Shown: in pieces, positions 7,407 through 15,690 of the stretch | Layout of the letters: each line of letters starts with the position of its first letter | Numbering within the stretch: position 1 is the first letter of the stretch | Assembly (NCBI RefSeq): GCF_008123425.1 | Contig: NZ_VSSS01000027.1 | Span: 1-64,000 of the forward strand | Length of the DNA: 64,000 bases | Reading direction: 5' to 3' | Source of the DNA: Bradyrhizobium rifense | GTDB taxonomy: Bacteria > Pseudomonadota > Alphaproteobacteria > Rhizobiales > Xanthobacteraceae | Made by a program: the position numbers and the translations under genes | The notes under the pieces: generated by a model | What the model was told of the DNA's origin: nothing | The model's database searches: none | Seen by the model: only the letters and a program-made list of their open reading frames with translations

Positions 7407-7832
7407 TCAGACGACCGTCAGGCGGACGTCGACATTGCCGCGCGTCGCGTTGGAATACGGGCACACCTGGTGCGCTTTCTCGACCAGCGCCTCGGCGTCG
7501 GCGCGGGACAGGCCCGGCAGCGAGACGGCCAGATCGATGTCGAGGCCGAAGCCGCCGGCCGAGCGCGGGCCGATGCCGACGGTCGAGGTCACGGAGGCGT
7601 CGGCGGGGACCTTCGGGCCGCCCTGCGAGGACACGAACTTCATCGCGCCGATGAAGCAGGCGGCATAGCCGGCCGCAAACAGCTGCTCGGGATTGTTGCC
7701 GGCGCCGCCGCCGCCGCCGAGCTCCTTCGGCGTGGTAAGCTTGACGTCGAGCGCGCCGTCGAGGGTCGCAGCATGGCCGTCACGGCCGCCGGTGGCTTTT
7801 GCGCTGGTCTTGTAGAGGACGTTCACGGACAT
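7407..7832 (-). CDS. ohr: Organic hydroperoxide resistance peroxidase Ohr
   Basis: This 141-residue thiol peroxidase of the OsmC/Ohr family reduces organic and fatty-acid hydroperoxides in the cytoplasm using lipoyl donors. Both catalytic cysteines are present: Cys59 in GYAACFIGAM (peroxidatic) and Cys124 in HQVCPYSNATRGN (resolving). Arg18 in GGRDG and the EQLFAAG segment complete the known active site. The C-terminal VCPYSNATRGNVDVRLTV is diagnostic for Ohr rather than OsmC. It is divergent from the MarR-type repressor gene ohrR, and two operator-like repeats lie between them. A start at 7832 fits the family; the open frame further upstream runs through the operators. Confidence 0.96.
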   Translation of the reverse strand: MSVNVLYKTSAKATGGRDGHAATLDGALDVKLTTPKELGGGGGAGNNPEQLFAAGYAACFIGAMKFVSSQGGPKVPADASVTSTVGIGPRSAGGFGLDIDLAVSLPGLSRADAEALVEKAHQVCPYSNATRGNVDVRLTVV

Positions 7833-7884
7833 TTTCGTCTCCCTTGGGGTCTTCGGGTTGGGGTGAGGCCTATATCGCAAACAA

Positions 7885-7942
7885 TTAGATTGTGCGCAAT
7901 TGAAATCTGCATGCCTCACATTTAATTGTTCGCAATTGAATG
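7885..7942. promoter_or_regulatory. Two candidate OhrR operators
   Basis: ATTGTGCGCAATTGAA (7889-7904) and ATTGTTCGCAATTGAA (7925-7940) differ at one position and are 36 bp apart. Each contains the imperfect palindrome CAATTGCG/CGCAATTG with flanking A/T, similar to known OhrR boxes rich in CAATT and AATTG. They lie in the divergent promoter region of ohr and ohrR. Confidence 0.65.
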
Positions 7943-7989
7943 TCGGCCCGCCCGGTCCCACAATGCGGGTCAATCTCGTGAGATTCTCT

Positions 7990-8448
7990 ATGGCCCGGAA
8001 ATTATCGACCCTGGATCCGCAACGCCTCGACAACCAGATCTGCTTCGCCGTCTATTCCGCCGCGCACGCCTTCAACCGCGTCTACAAGCCGCTGCTCGAC
8101 CGGCTCGACCTGACCTATCCGCAATATCTGGTGATGCTGGTGCTGTGGGAGCGCGACGACGTGCCGCTCAAGGACATCGGCGAAAAGCTGTTTCTGGATT
8201 CGGGAACGCTGACGCCGCTGCTCAAGCGGTTAGAGGCCGCGCACCTCGTCAAGCGCACGCGCTCCAGCGAGGACGAGCGTCAGGTCCTGATCGCGCTGAC
8301 GCCGCAGGGGCACGCGCTGAAGGACAAGGCGCGCAGTGTCCCGCAGTCGATCCTGGCGGCGTCGGATTGCTCGGTGTCAGAACTGGTCGCGATGAAAGAC
8401 GAGATCGTCGCGCTGCGGGATCGGTTGAATGCGGTGATTGGGGAATAG
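7990..8448 (+). CDS. ohrR: Organic-peroxide-sensing MarR repressor OhrR
   Basis: The 152-residue MarR-family regulator represses ohr until its sensing cysteine is oxidised by organic hydroperoxide. It has the winged-helix core YPQYLVMLVLWERDDVPLKDIGEKLFLDSGTLTPLLKRLE and the wing TRSSEDERQVLIALTPQG. Cys18 in LDNQICFAVYSAAHAF is the conserved reactive cysteine. A second Cys127 in AASDCSVSEL matches the 2-Cys class (as in Xanthomonas), in which an intersubunit disulfide inactivates the protein. The start ATG at 7990 aligns with the family; an earlier in-frame start at 7900 would lie inside the operator region. It is divergent from ohr. Confidence 0.95.
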   Translation: MARKLSTLDPQRLDNQICFAVYSAAHAFNRVYKPLLDRLDLTYPQYLVMLVLWERDDVPLKDIGEKLFLDSGTLTPLLKRLEAAHLVKRTRSSEDERQVLIALTPQGHALKDKARSVPQSILAASDCSVSELVAMKDEIVALRDRLNAVIGE

Positions 8449-8451
8449 GGG

Positions 8452-8694
8452 CTAGCAGAGCCGCTTTTTCGAGAAGGCGCGGCCCGAGTGCGACTTGAGA
8501 TATTTCTCGAATGCCAAGGCCTTCAGCTTGTCGGGAAAAGCGCAGTACCAGACTAGCTTCCACGGCTTGAATTTGGCCGTGTGAGCGGATTTGCCGGCAT
8601 TATGCTCAGGGAGTCGTCGCTTCAAATCTTCCGTGGCGCCGATGTATTCCTGGTCGGGGAATTCGATGCTGCGGAGGATGTAGACGTACCACAT
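8452..8694 (-). CDS. GIY-YIG nuclease family protein
   Basis: The 80-residue protein is a single GIY-YIG domain of the UPF0213/YhbQ type. The first strand is MWYVYILRS (VYIL in place of GIY) and the second is EYIGATEDLKRRLPEHNAGKSAHT, containing YIG and the catalytic Arg region. The conserved Glu lies in KALAFEKYLKSHSGRAFSKKRL. Such stand-alone domains are thought to be DNA endonucleases, but their biological role is unsettled. The gene ends 4 bp from the ohrR stop on the opposite strand. A palindromic repeat lies about 45 bp upstream of its start. Bradyrhizobia often carry many such small genes, some near repeats. Confidence 0.85.
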   Translation of the reverse strand: MWYVYILRSIEFPDQEYIGATEDLKRRLPEHNAGKSAHTAKFKPWKLVWYCAFPDKLKALAFEKYLKSHSGRAFSKKRLC

Positions 8695-8738
8695 TGACGT
8701 CTCGCGTCTGGGCAGTCGTTAGGTGGAAGTCTCACCGG

Positions 8739-8830
8739 GTCCGTCTTCGCCCTGCGGGCTTCGCCGGACACCACGCTTCACCCTTCGGGCTCCTCGTGGC
8801 TGCGCCACGCGTAGCCCGAAGGGCGAAGCG

Positions 8831-8834
<4 letters not shown>
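8739..8834. repeat. Paired palindromic repeat ending in tRNA-Ala
   Basis: There are two adjacent hairpins. The first (8739-8769) pairs GTCCG and CTTCGCCC with their complements. The second pairs 8770-8791 with 8813-8834 over 22 bp with a single G-T wobble, and its loop contains CGTGGC and GCCACG, which pair again. The right arm of the second hairpin includes the CCA end of the tRNA-Ala gene (8831-8833). It may act as the tRNA terminator, although no T-run is present. Confidence 0.75.
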
Positions 8835-8906
<72 letters not shown>

Positions 8907-8997
8907 TTAAGTCCTGGGACGATCCTTGTGGATCACTCCCGACCGGCGAGCCTGGTGACTCGCGCGGTGCACCCTTTTTCACAGATCAGGGCTGATC

Positions 8998-9405
8998 TCA
9001 AGTCTCTTCATCACCTCCGACATCACCAATGATGTCGGTCACGTCCTCATCGCCCTCTTCTTCGTCGGCAATGAAGGTCGAATCATCGTCATCGTCGTCG
9101 TCGAGGGTCTCGTCGACCTCGATATCGTCCTCGGATTCGGGGACGACGGCCTTGACCTTGCCGGTGTTCTCCTCGGCATCGGCCTCCTCGAGCGAAACCT
9201 CTTCGACCTCTGCCGGCTCCGGCGTGGTCTCCGCGGCAGCCGCGTGACGGGCTTCGGCGCCGCGGGTGGCGCGGGCCGGCGCCACAGGCGCAATCGGTAC
9301 CACTTCGCCGGTATAGGGCGAGATCACCGGATTCTTGTTGAGGTCGTAGAATTTCTTGCCCGTCGTGGGGCAAATACGTTTGGTTCCGAGTTCGGACTTG
9401 GCCAC
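8998..9405 (-). CDS. FYDLN acid domain protein (TIGR02300 family)
   Basis: This 135-residue cytoplasmic protein starts MAKSELGTKRICPTTGKKFYDLNKNPVISPYTG, the hallmark of the alphaproteobacterial TIGR02300 family. The C-terminal two thirds are strongly acidic and low in complexity, including a run of Asp encoded by GTC/ATC triplets on the plus strand, and are probably disordered. The CPTTG-FYDLN part resembles half a zinc ribbon (one Cys only). Function is unknown; the family is found almost only in Alphaproteobacteria. It is divergent from aroA, with about 160 bp between them, an arrangement seen in other members of the order. Confidence 0.85.
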   Translation of the reverse strand: MAKSELGTKRICPTTGKKFYDLNKNPVISPYTGEVVPIAPVAPARATRGAEARHAAAAETTPEPAEVEEVSLEEADAEENTGKVKAVVPESEDDIEVDETLDDDDDDDSTFIADEEEGDEDVTDIIGDVGGDEET

Positions 9406-9564
9406 GGCAGAGGAATCCTGGGATGTCTGAAAAGCGGTGTTTCACTTGGCTAGTTGGCGGCCCGCTGTCAATAGCGCATTACGAGAGAAAGACATGCTCG
9501 TGACGGCGGGGAGGCCATGTGGTAGGTGCCCGCGAGCCTCTGAGGCGCATTCAAGGACACAATC

Positions 9565-10902
9565 TTGACCCATTCCGACAAGCCGACGCCGCTGAAGTCG
9601 CGCTCAAGCGGTCCCCTGACCGGGAAAGTACGGGTGCCCGGGGACAAGTCGATTTCCCACCGCGCCCTCATTCTGGGCGCGCTTGCTGTCGGCGAGACCC
9701 GGATCACAGGTCTCCTCGAGGGCGAGGACGTCCTCAACACCGCCAAATCCATGCAGGCGCTCGGCGCCAAGGTCGAACGCACCGGTGATTTCGCCTGGAA
9801 GGTGCAGGGTGTGGGCGTCGGAGGCTTTGTCCAGCCCAAGGCAGCGCTGGATTTCGGCAACTCCGGCACCGGCTGCCGGCTGGTCATGGGCGCCGTCGCA
9901 GGCTGCCCGATCTCGGCGGTGTTCGATGGTGATGCCTCGCTGCGCAGCCGCCCGATGCGCCGGATCCTCGATCCGCTCGAAAAGATGGGCGCCAAGGTCG
10001 CGTCTGCCGCTGAGGGTGGCCGCCTGCCGCTGACCGTCCAGGGCGCGCGCGATCCGCTGCCGATTACGTACAAGACCCCGGTCGCCTCGGCCCAGATCAA
10101 GTCGGCGGTGCTGCTGGCGGGCCTGTCTGCGCCGGGCACCACGACCGTGATCGAGAACGAGGCCAGCCGCGACCACACCGAGCTGATGCTGAAGCATTTC
10201 GGCGCGGATATCACATCGGTTGCCGAAGGTGCTCACGGCCGCCGCATTACGCTGGTCGGCCAACCCGAGCTGCATGGCGCCGCCGTCATCGTGCCCGCCG
10301 ATCCGTCCTCGGCGGCGTTTCCGGTCGTCGCGGCGCTGATCGTCGAAGGCTCCGATGTCGTTCTGTCCGACGTGATGACCAATCCGCTGCGCACCGGCCT
10401 TTTCACGACGTTGCGTGAAATGGGCGCGTCCATCGAGGAAAGCGAAGTGCGCGGCGATGCCGGCGAGCCGATGGCGCAGCTGCGCGTGCGCGCGTCAAAA
10501 CTGCGCGGCGTCGAGGTGCCGCCGGAGCGTGCGCCCTCGATGATCGACGAATATCTCGTGCTGGCGGTCGCGGCTTCGTTCGCCGAAGGCACGACCATCA
10601 TGCGCGGCCTGAAGGAGTTGCGCGTCAAGGAATCCGATCGGCTCGAGGCCACCGCGGACATGCTCCGCGTCAATGGCGTGAAGGTCACTGTTTCCGGCGA
10701 CGATCTGATCGTCGAGGGCCGCGGCCACGTCCCCGGCGGCGGCACCGTCGCCACGCATATGGACCACCGTATCGCGATGTCCGCGCTGGTGATGGGCTGC
10801 GCGTCCGATCAGCCCGTGACGGTCGACGACACCGCCTTCATCGCCACCAGTTTCCCGGACTTCATTCCGATGATGCGGTCGCTGGGGGCCGAGTTTTCAT
10901 GA
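9565..10902 (+). CDS. aroA: 3-phosphoshikimate 1-carboxyvinyltransferase (EPSP synthase)
   Basis: The 445-residue enzyme joins shikimate-3-phosphate and phosphoenolpyruvate in the shikimate pathway to aromatic amino acids. It is close to the class II (CP4-like) EPSP synthases: VPGDKSISHRALILG near residue 24, LEGEDVLNT, LDFGNSGTGCRL, DPSSAAFPVVAAL, and RAPSMIDEYLVLAVAASFAEG with ELRVKESDRL. Gly101 in GNSGTGC occupies the position held by Ala in the Agrobacterium CP4 enzyme. The likely start is TTG at 9565, with AAGGAC upstream. The gene overlaps cmk by 4 bp (ATGA), so the two are probably translated together. rpsA follows in the conserved order aroA-cmk-rpsA. Confidence 0.95.
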   Translation: MTHSDKPTPLKSRSSGPLTGKVRVPGDKSISHRALILGALAVGETRITGLLEGEDVLNTAKSMQALGAKVERTGDFAWKVQGVGVGGFVQPKAALDFGNSGTGCRLVMGAVAGCPISAVFDGDASLRSRPMRRILDPLEKMGAKVASAAEGGRLPLTVQGARDPLPITYKTPVASAQIKSAVLLAGLSAPGTTTVIENEASRDHTELMLKHFGADITSVAEGAHGRRITLVGQPELHGAAVIVPADPSSAAFPVVAALIVEGSDVVLSDVMTNPLRTGLFTTLREMGASIEESEVRGDAGEPMAQLRVRASKLRGVEVPPERAPSMIDEYLVLAVAASFAEGTTIMRGLKELRVKESDRLEATADMLRVNGVKVTVSGDDLIVEGRGHVPGGGTVATHMDHRIAMSALVMGCASDQPVTVDDTAFIATSFPDFIPMMRSLGAEFS

Positions 10903-11537
10903 TCATCGCCATCGATGGACCCGCGGCCTCGGGCAAGGGCACGCTCGGCAAGCGCCTCGCGCATCATTACGGTTATCGTCACCTCGATACCGGCGTGATC
11001 TATCGTGCGGTCGCCTACGCGCTGATGCAGTCCGGCCATGACCTCCGGGACGAGACGGCTGCGGTGCAAGCCGCGCTGGAACTCGATCCCGAAAAGTTCG
11101 GCAATCCGGCCCTCAAGACCCAGACGACCGGCGAGGGCGCCTCCATCGTCTCGGCGATTCCCAGGGTTCGCGAGGTCCTGCTCAATTTCCAGCGGCAATT
11201 CGCCGCCGGTCCGCCCGGCGCGGTGCTGGACGGCCGGGACATTGGAACCGTGATCTGCCCCGACGCCGACGTGAAGATCTTCGTCGTGGCTGACCCAAAG
11301 GTCCGGGCCCGCCGCCGCACCATGGAGGCGAGAGCGCGGGGCGAGGAGGCGGATGAGGCGGCGGTGCTCGCCGACATCATCCAGCGCGACGAACGGGACA
11401 AGAACAGGCCGATCGCGCCTCTAAAACCGGCCGCAGATGCTTACTTGCTTGATAACTCCCAACTGGATATAGAAGGCGGCGTCCGGGCCGCCATCGACAT
11501 TATCGAGGCCGTCCGAGCGGGCCGGTCGCGGGGTTAA
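10899..11537 (+). CDS. cmk: Cytidylate kinase
   Basis: The 212-residue kinase phosphorylates CMP and dCMP to the diphosphates in pyrimidine nucleotide metabolism. The P-loop is at the very N-terminus (IAIDGPAASGKGTLGKRLA), followed by the CMP-binding segment YRHLDTGVIYRAVAYA. The family motif VLDGRDIGTVICPDADVKIFV lies near residue 110, and the LID region ARRRTMEARARGEE follows. Translation is coupled to aroA through a 4-bp overlap. About 260 bp separate it from rpsA; this leader holds a GCGGGCC/GGCCCGC stem and may carry the rpsA promoter and its control signals. Confidence 0.95.
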   Translation: MIIAIDGPAASGKGTLGKRLAHHYGYRHLDTGVIYRAVAYALMQSGHDLRDETAAVQAALELDPEKFGNPALKTQTTGEGASIVSAIPRVREVLLNFQRQFAAGPPGAVLDGRDIGTVICPDADVKIFVVADPKVRARRRTMEARARGEEADEAAVLADIIQRDERDKNRPIAPLKPAADAYLLDNSQLDIEGGVRAAIDIIEAVRAGRSRG

Positions 11538-11800
11538 GCCGCAGCCGTCATTGGAGGAAGCGCCCGCTCCCGCTCTTTGAGGTCGATACTCTCGGTCCCT
11601 GCTTTGGGGCCGACGCGATCCAGGCTCCGGACAAAAGATTTCCACGTATCGAACGTGCGGGCCCAGCCGGCCCGCTTCCGCTGTTCCGGCAAACCGGAGC
11701 AACGAGCGGTCGCTCGAAGGTTTTGTGGACCTTCCGACACTGCACGCGCGGTACGCCCAAAAACCCAACGGCCGGCAAGACATCCGCAACTGGAGAACAA

Positions 11801-13507
11801 ATGGCTTCGACTTCCGCTGATACCTATAGCCCGTCGCGCGACGATTTCGCCGCGATGCTCGACGAGTCCTTCGCAGGTGGCAACCTGCAGGAGAGCTCCG
11901 TCGTCAAGGGCAAGGTGGTTGCAATTGAAAAGGACATGGCCGTCATCGACGTCGGCCTGAAGACCGAGGGCCGCGTCGCCCTGCGCGAATTTTCCGGCCC
12001 CGGCCGTGAGAGCGAGATCAAGGTCGGCGACGAGGTGGAAGTGTTCCTCGATCGCATCGAGAACGCCCTCGGCGAAGCCGTGCTGTCGCGCGACAAGGCG
12101 CGCCGCGAAGAGAGCTGGGGCAAGCTGGAGAAGGCGTTCCAGAACAACGAGAAGGTCACGGGCGTCATCTTCAACCAGGTCAAGGGCGGCTTCACCGTCG
12201 ACCTCGACGGCGCCGTTGCCTTCCTGCCGCGTTCGCAGGTCGACATCCGTCCGATCCGCGACGTCGCGCCGCTGATGAACAACGCGCAGCCGTTCCAGAT
12301 CCTCAAGATGGACCGCCGCCGCGGCAACATCGTCGTCTCCCGCCGCACGGTTCTCGAAGAGACTCGCGCCGAGCAGCGTCAGGAGCTGGTGCAGAACCTC
12401 GAAGAGGGTCAGGTCATCGACGGCGTGGTCAAGAACATCACCGATTACGGTGCGTTCGTTGATCTCGGCGGCATCGACGGCCTGCTGCACGTCACCGACA
12501 TCGCGTGGCGCCGCGTCAACCACCCGACCGAGGTGCTCTCGATCGGCCAGACCGTGAAGGTCAAGATCATCAAGATCAACCACGAGACGCACCGCATCTC
12601 GCTGGGCATGAAGCAGCTGCTGGACGATCCGTGGCAGGGCATCGAAGCCAAGTACCCGCTGGGTGCCCGCTTCACCGGCCGTGTCACCAACATCACCGAC
12701 TACGGTGCGTTCGTCGAGCTCGAGCCGGGCATCGAAGGCCTGATCCACGTCTCCGAGATGTCGTGGACCAAGAAGAACATGCACCCCGGCAAGATCGTGT
12801 CGACCTCGCAGGAAGTCGACGTGCAGGTGCTGGAAGTCGATTCCGTCAAGCGCCGCATTTCGCTCGGTCTCAAGCAGACCATGCGCAACCCGTGGGAGGT
12901 CTTCGTTGAAGGTCACCCGACTGGTTCGACCGTCGAGGGCGAAGTCAAGAACAAGACCGAGTTCGGTCTGTTCCTGGGTCTCGAGGGCGACGTCGACGGC
13001 ATGGTCCATCTCTCCGACCTCGACTGGAAGCTTCCGGGCGAGCAGGTGATCGACAACTACAAGAAGGGCGACGTGGTGAAAGCCGTGGTGCTCGATGTGG
13101 ACGTCGAGAAGGAGCGTATCTCGCTCGGCATCAAGCAGCTCGAAGGCGACCCATTCGCCGAGCCGGGCGATGTCAAGAAGGGCGCGGTCGTGACCTGCGA
13201 AGTGCTCGAAGTGAAGGAAAGCGGCATCGAGGTGAAGATCGCCGGGACCGACTTCACCACCTTCGTCAAGCGATCGGAGCTCGCGCGTGACCGCAACGAC
13301 CAGCGCGCCGAACGCTTTGCCGTCGGCGAGAAGGTCGATGCCCGCGTGATCCAGTTCGACAAGAAGGCCCGCAAGGTCCAGGTGTCGATCAAGGCGCTCG
13401 AAGTTGCCGAAGAGAAGGAAGCCATCGCGCAGTACGGCTCCTCGGATTCGGGAGCGACTCTCGGCGACATCCTGGGCACCGCGCTCAAGAACCGCGACAG
13501 CAAGTAA
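11801..13507 (+). CDS. rpsA: 30S ribosomal protein S1
   Basis: The 568-residue protein binds mRNA on the small ribosomal subunit and is needed to start translation of most messages. Six S1 repeats run through the chain. Repeats 3 and 4 are the clearest, with GVVKNITDYGAFVDLGGIDG and GRVTNITDYGAFVELEPGIEG. The start at 11801 is chosen because it is preceded by GGAGAAC and begins the family N-terminus ASTSADTYSPSRDDFAAMLDESF; upstream codons in the same frame are not conserved-looking. Strong codon bias fits high expression. A terminator lies 28 bp after the stop codon. Confidence 0.97.
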   Translation: MASTSADTYSPSRDDFAAMLDESFAGGNLQESSVVKGKVVAIEKDMAVIDVGLKTEGRVALREFSGPGRESEIKVGDEVEVFLDRIENALGEAVLSRDKARREESWGKLEKAFQNNEKVTGVIFNQVKGGFTVDLDGAVAFLPRSQVDIRPIRDVAPLMNNAQPFQILKMDRRRGNIVVSRRTVLEETRAEQRQELVQNLEEGQVIDGVVKNITDYGAFVDLGGIDGLLHVTDIAWRRVNHPTEVLSIGQTVKVKIIKINHETHRISLGMKQLLDDPWQGIEAKYPLGARFTGRVTNITDYGAFVELEPGIEGLIHVSEMSWTKKNMHPGKIVSTSQEVDVQVLEVDSVKRRISLGLKQTMRNPWEVFVEGHPTGSTVEGEVKNKTEFGLFLGLEGDVDGMVHLSDLDWKLPGEQVIDNYKKGDVVKAVVLDVDVEKERISLGIKQLEGDPFAEPGDVKKGAVVTCEVLEVKESGIEVKIAGTDFTTFVKRSELARDRNDQRAERFAVGEKVDARVIQFDKKARKVQVSIKALEVAEEKEAIAQYGSSDSGATLGDILGTALKNRDSK

Positions 13508-13534
13508 GCGAAACGCAGGTTTTGCTGACATCAG

Positions 13535-13561
13535 AGCCCCGGCGCGAGCCGGGGCTTTTTT
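13535..13561 (+). terminator. Rho-independent terminator after rpsA
   Basis: The 9-bp stem AGCCCCGGC / GCCGGGGCT closes a 4-nt loop and runs into six T residues (13556-13561). Confidence 0.9.
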
Positions 13562-13691
13562 GTTGGGGCACCGTCCGGGCGACGCGGGGCCTTGTTTTCT
13601 TCAAATTGCGCCGCAATTGATGTATCCAGACAATTCATTGGTCACGTTGTGACGGCACAACGCCGGCGGCCCTTCATTTGGAGATATTCCG

Positions 13692-14672
13692 ATGTCACTC
13701 GATTCGGACATCATCGTCGATCGCCGCAGGATCCGCCGCAAGCTGACGTTCTGGCGCGTGATGGCTGCGCTGATCGCGATCGCTGCGATCGCGGGCTTTG
13801 CGCTGATCGCGACGCCCGGCGCACAGGGCAGCTTCGCCTCCGCAGGCTCAATCGCGCGTGTGCAGATCGACGGCCTGATCCGCAGCGATTCCGAGCGGAC
13901 GCGGGCGCTGGAGCGGCTGGAGAATTCGCAGGCTGCCGCCGTCATCGTTCACGTCAACTCACCGGGCGGCACCACCGCCGGCTCCGAGCAGCTCTACGAT
14001 TCCTTGACGCGCCTGAAGGCGAAGAAGCCGCTGGTCGTCGTGGTCGAGGGTCTTGCGGCGTCCGGCGGCTACATCACCGCGATTGCGAGCGACCACATCA
14101 TCGCCCAGCAGAGTTCGCTGGTCGGCTCGATCGGCGTGCTGTTCCAGTTTCCGAACTTCACCGAGCTGCTGAAGACCGTCGGCGTCAAGGTCGAGGAAGT
14201 GAAGTCCACGCCCCTGAAGGCCGCGCCCAACGGTTTTGAGCCGACCAGCCCCGAGGCACGGGCCGCGCTGGATGCGCTGGTGAAGGATTCCTATGCCTGG
14301 TTCAAGGATCTGGTGAAGCAGCGCCGTGGCATGGATGACACGCAGCTCGAAAAAGTCGTCGATGGCCGCGTCTTCACCGGACGCCAGGCGATCGATCTCA
14401 AGCTGATCGATCAGCTCGGCGACGAGAAAACCGCCGTGACCTGGCTCGAGGAGCAGAAGGGCGTCAAGAAGGGTCTCAACGTGCGCGATTACAAGCTCGA
14501 GCCGCGCTTTGGCGACCTGCCGTTCCTCAAGACGGCTGCCGCCGTCACGCTGGAAGCGCTTGGATTCGGCTCGATTGCGCACCAAATCGCGCAAACCGGC
14601 GTCGTGCAGGCGGTTGATCGCATCGGGTTGGATGGAATGCTGGCCTTGTGGCAGCCGGCTGCCTCGAATTGA
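13692..14672 (+). CDS. sppA: Signal peptide peptidase SppA, 36K type
   Basis: The 326-residue inner-membrane serine protease of family S49 degrades cleaved signal peptides. One membrane segment (about residues 20-42, FWRVMAALIAIAAIAGFALIA) anchors it with the protease domain in the periplasm. Ser124 in GLAASGGYITAIASD and Lys176 in STPLKAAPNGF form the expected Ser-Lys dyad. VHVNSPGGTTAGSEQLYDSL is the oligomer interface segment of the short SppA form. The ribosome binding site GGAG lies 8 bp before the ATG. The next gene is ihfB, as in other bradyrhizobia and Rhodopseudomonas. Confidence 0.93.
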   Translation: MSLDSDIIVDRRRIRRKLTFWRVMAALIAIAAIAGFALIATPGAQGSFASAGSIARVQIDGLIRSDSERTRALERLENSQAAAVIVHVNSPGGTTAGSEQLYDSLTRLKAKKPLVVVVEGLAASGGYITAIASDHIIAQQSSLVGSIGVLFQFPNFTELLKTVGVKVEEVKSTPLKAAPNGFEPTSPEARAALDALVKDSYAWFKDLVKQRRGMDDTQLEKVVDGRVFTGRQAIDLKLIDQLGDEKTAVTWLEEQKGVKKGLNVRDYKLEPRFGDLPFLKTAAAVTLEALGFGSIAHQIAQTGVVQAVDRIGLDGMLALWQPAASN

Positions 14673-14720
14673 CCGGGAATAAGCGGGAACAACGCGAGCT
14701 TCAGAGCTTTTTCCCGTCCG

Positions 14721-14746
14721 GCGGGTAGCCGTGCAGCCCGCTTTTT
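14721..14746 (+). terminator. Probable terminator after sppA
   Basis: GCGGG (14721-14725) pairs with CCCGC (14737-14741), with two further pairs inside the loop, and TTTTT follows. The stem is short, so this is a moderate call. Confidence 0.55.
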
Positions 14747-14855
14747 CGGCATTTGTCACGCATTTTCACGACGCTCAACCTTCATTTAGCGTCTTGACAG
14801 ATCACGGTATTTTCACGGAAATGGTCATCCGCACGCTCCCGGGTCCTATCTCTCG

Positions 14856-15161
14856 ATGATCAAATCCGAACTTGTTCAGCGTATCGCCGAGCACAACCCG
14901 CATCTGTACCAGCGGGATGTCGAGAACATTGTGAATGCGATTCTCGAAGAGATCGTAGCGGCTCTCGCACGCGGTGATCGCGTCGAGTTGCGCGGCTTCG
15001 GTGCCTTCTCGGTCAAGCATCGCCCTGCACGCGCTGGGCGTAATCCGCGCACCGGCGCCCATGTCCCCGTCGATCAGAAGAGCGTTCCGTTCTTCAAGAC
15101 CGGCAAGGAAATGCGCGAGCGGCTGAACCGCGACCATCCGGATCCGGGCGCCCCGGACTAA
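14856..15161 (+). CDS. ihfB: Integration host factor subunit beta
   Basis: The 101-residue DNA-bending protein of the HU/IHF family forms a heterodimer with IhfA. It starts MIKSELVQRIAEHNPHLYQRDVENIVNAIL. The DNA-contacting arm contains RVELRGFGAFSVKHRPARAGRNPRTGAHVPV, with the intercalating Pro in RNPRTG. The C-terminal extension DHPDPGAPD is short. The beta assignment rests on this start and the ELRGFGSF-type segment. lapA follows after 71 bp on the same strand, the usual order (sppA-ihfB-lapA-trpF) in this group. Confidence 0.95.
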   Translation: MIKSELVQRIAEHNPHLYQRDVENIVNAILEEIVAALARGDRVELRGFGAFSVKHRPARAGRNPRTGAHVPVDQKSVPFFKTGKEMRERLNRDHPDPGAPD

Positions 15162-15232
15162 CGCTGTCGTCCGGGCTTAACCGAATGGCCGCATGATGCG
15201 GCAGCAAGCTTGATTCAAGACGAGCGATCGCG

Positions 15233-15625
15233 ATGCGAAAGTTCCTGACCGCACTGATCGTGATTCTGGCGTTCCTGGTCCTGGTGACCTTCGCCGTCGC
15301 CAACCGGCATTTCGTCACGGTCTCCTTTGATCCCCTCATGGCGAACGATCCGGCGCTGTCGGTCACATGGCCGCTGTTCCTGATCTTGATCGTGGTGGCC
15401 GCGCTGGGCGTCGTGGTGGGCGGCTGCGCCGTCTGGTTCGGCCAGCGGCACTGGCGGCGCGCTGCACGCCGGCATGAGGCAGATGCCCGGGCCGCCCAAG
15501 TCGAATTGGCCGGACTCCGGGCTCAGGCGGCCCCGGCCAAGCCCGAGTCCCGGCACCTCCCGGTGCCCTCCGGGGTGGGCCTTTACGGGGCTATCGGGCG
15601 AGACAAGCAGCGCGCGACGTTGTAG
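15233..15625 (+). CDS. LapA family (DUF1049) inner-membrane protein
   Basis: The 130-residue protein has two membrane segments, MRKFLTALIVILAFLVLVTFAVAN and TWPLFLILIVVAALGVVVGGCAVWF, with a short loop NRHFVTVSFDPL between them. This is the DUF1049/LapA pattern. In E. coli LapA works with LapB in assembly or control of lipopolysaccharide synthesis. Here no lapB homologue is adjacent. The C-terminal tail (about 60 residues) is cytoplasmic, Ala- and Arg-rich. It lies between ihfB and trpF on the same strand. Confidence 0.85.
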   Translation: MRKFLTALIVILAFLVLVTFAVANRHFVTVSFDPLMANDPALSVTWPLFLILIVVAALGVVVGGCAVWFGQRHWRRAARRHEADARAAQVELAGLRAQAAPAKPESRHLPVPSGVGLYGAIGRDKQRATL

Positions 15626-15690
15626 AAGCGGCCCGACCGAAAAAACCCGTTTCCCGGCCGCCGCTTGCGGCCTCCACCCGCTTTGAGACC

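Noticed and set aside
9060..9110. Trinucleotide repeat-like run of CGTCATCGTCGTCGTCG
   Set aside because: It encodes the acidic Asp tract of the FYDLN protein, so it is coding low complexity, not a separate repeat.
11534..13531. Long open frame on the minus strand (665 codons) opposite rpsA
   Set aside because: It mirrors the codon bias of rpsA in high-GC DNA and encodes no known fold; rpsA is certain.
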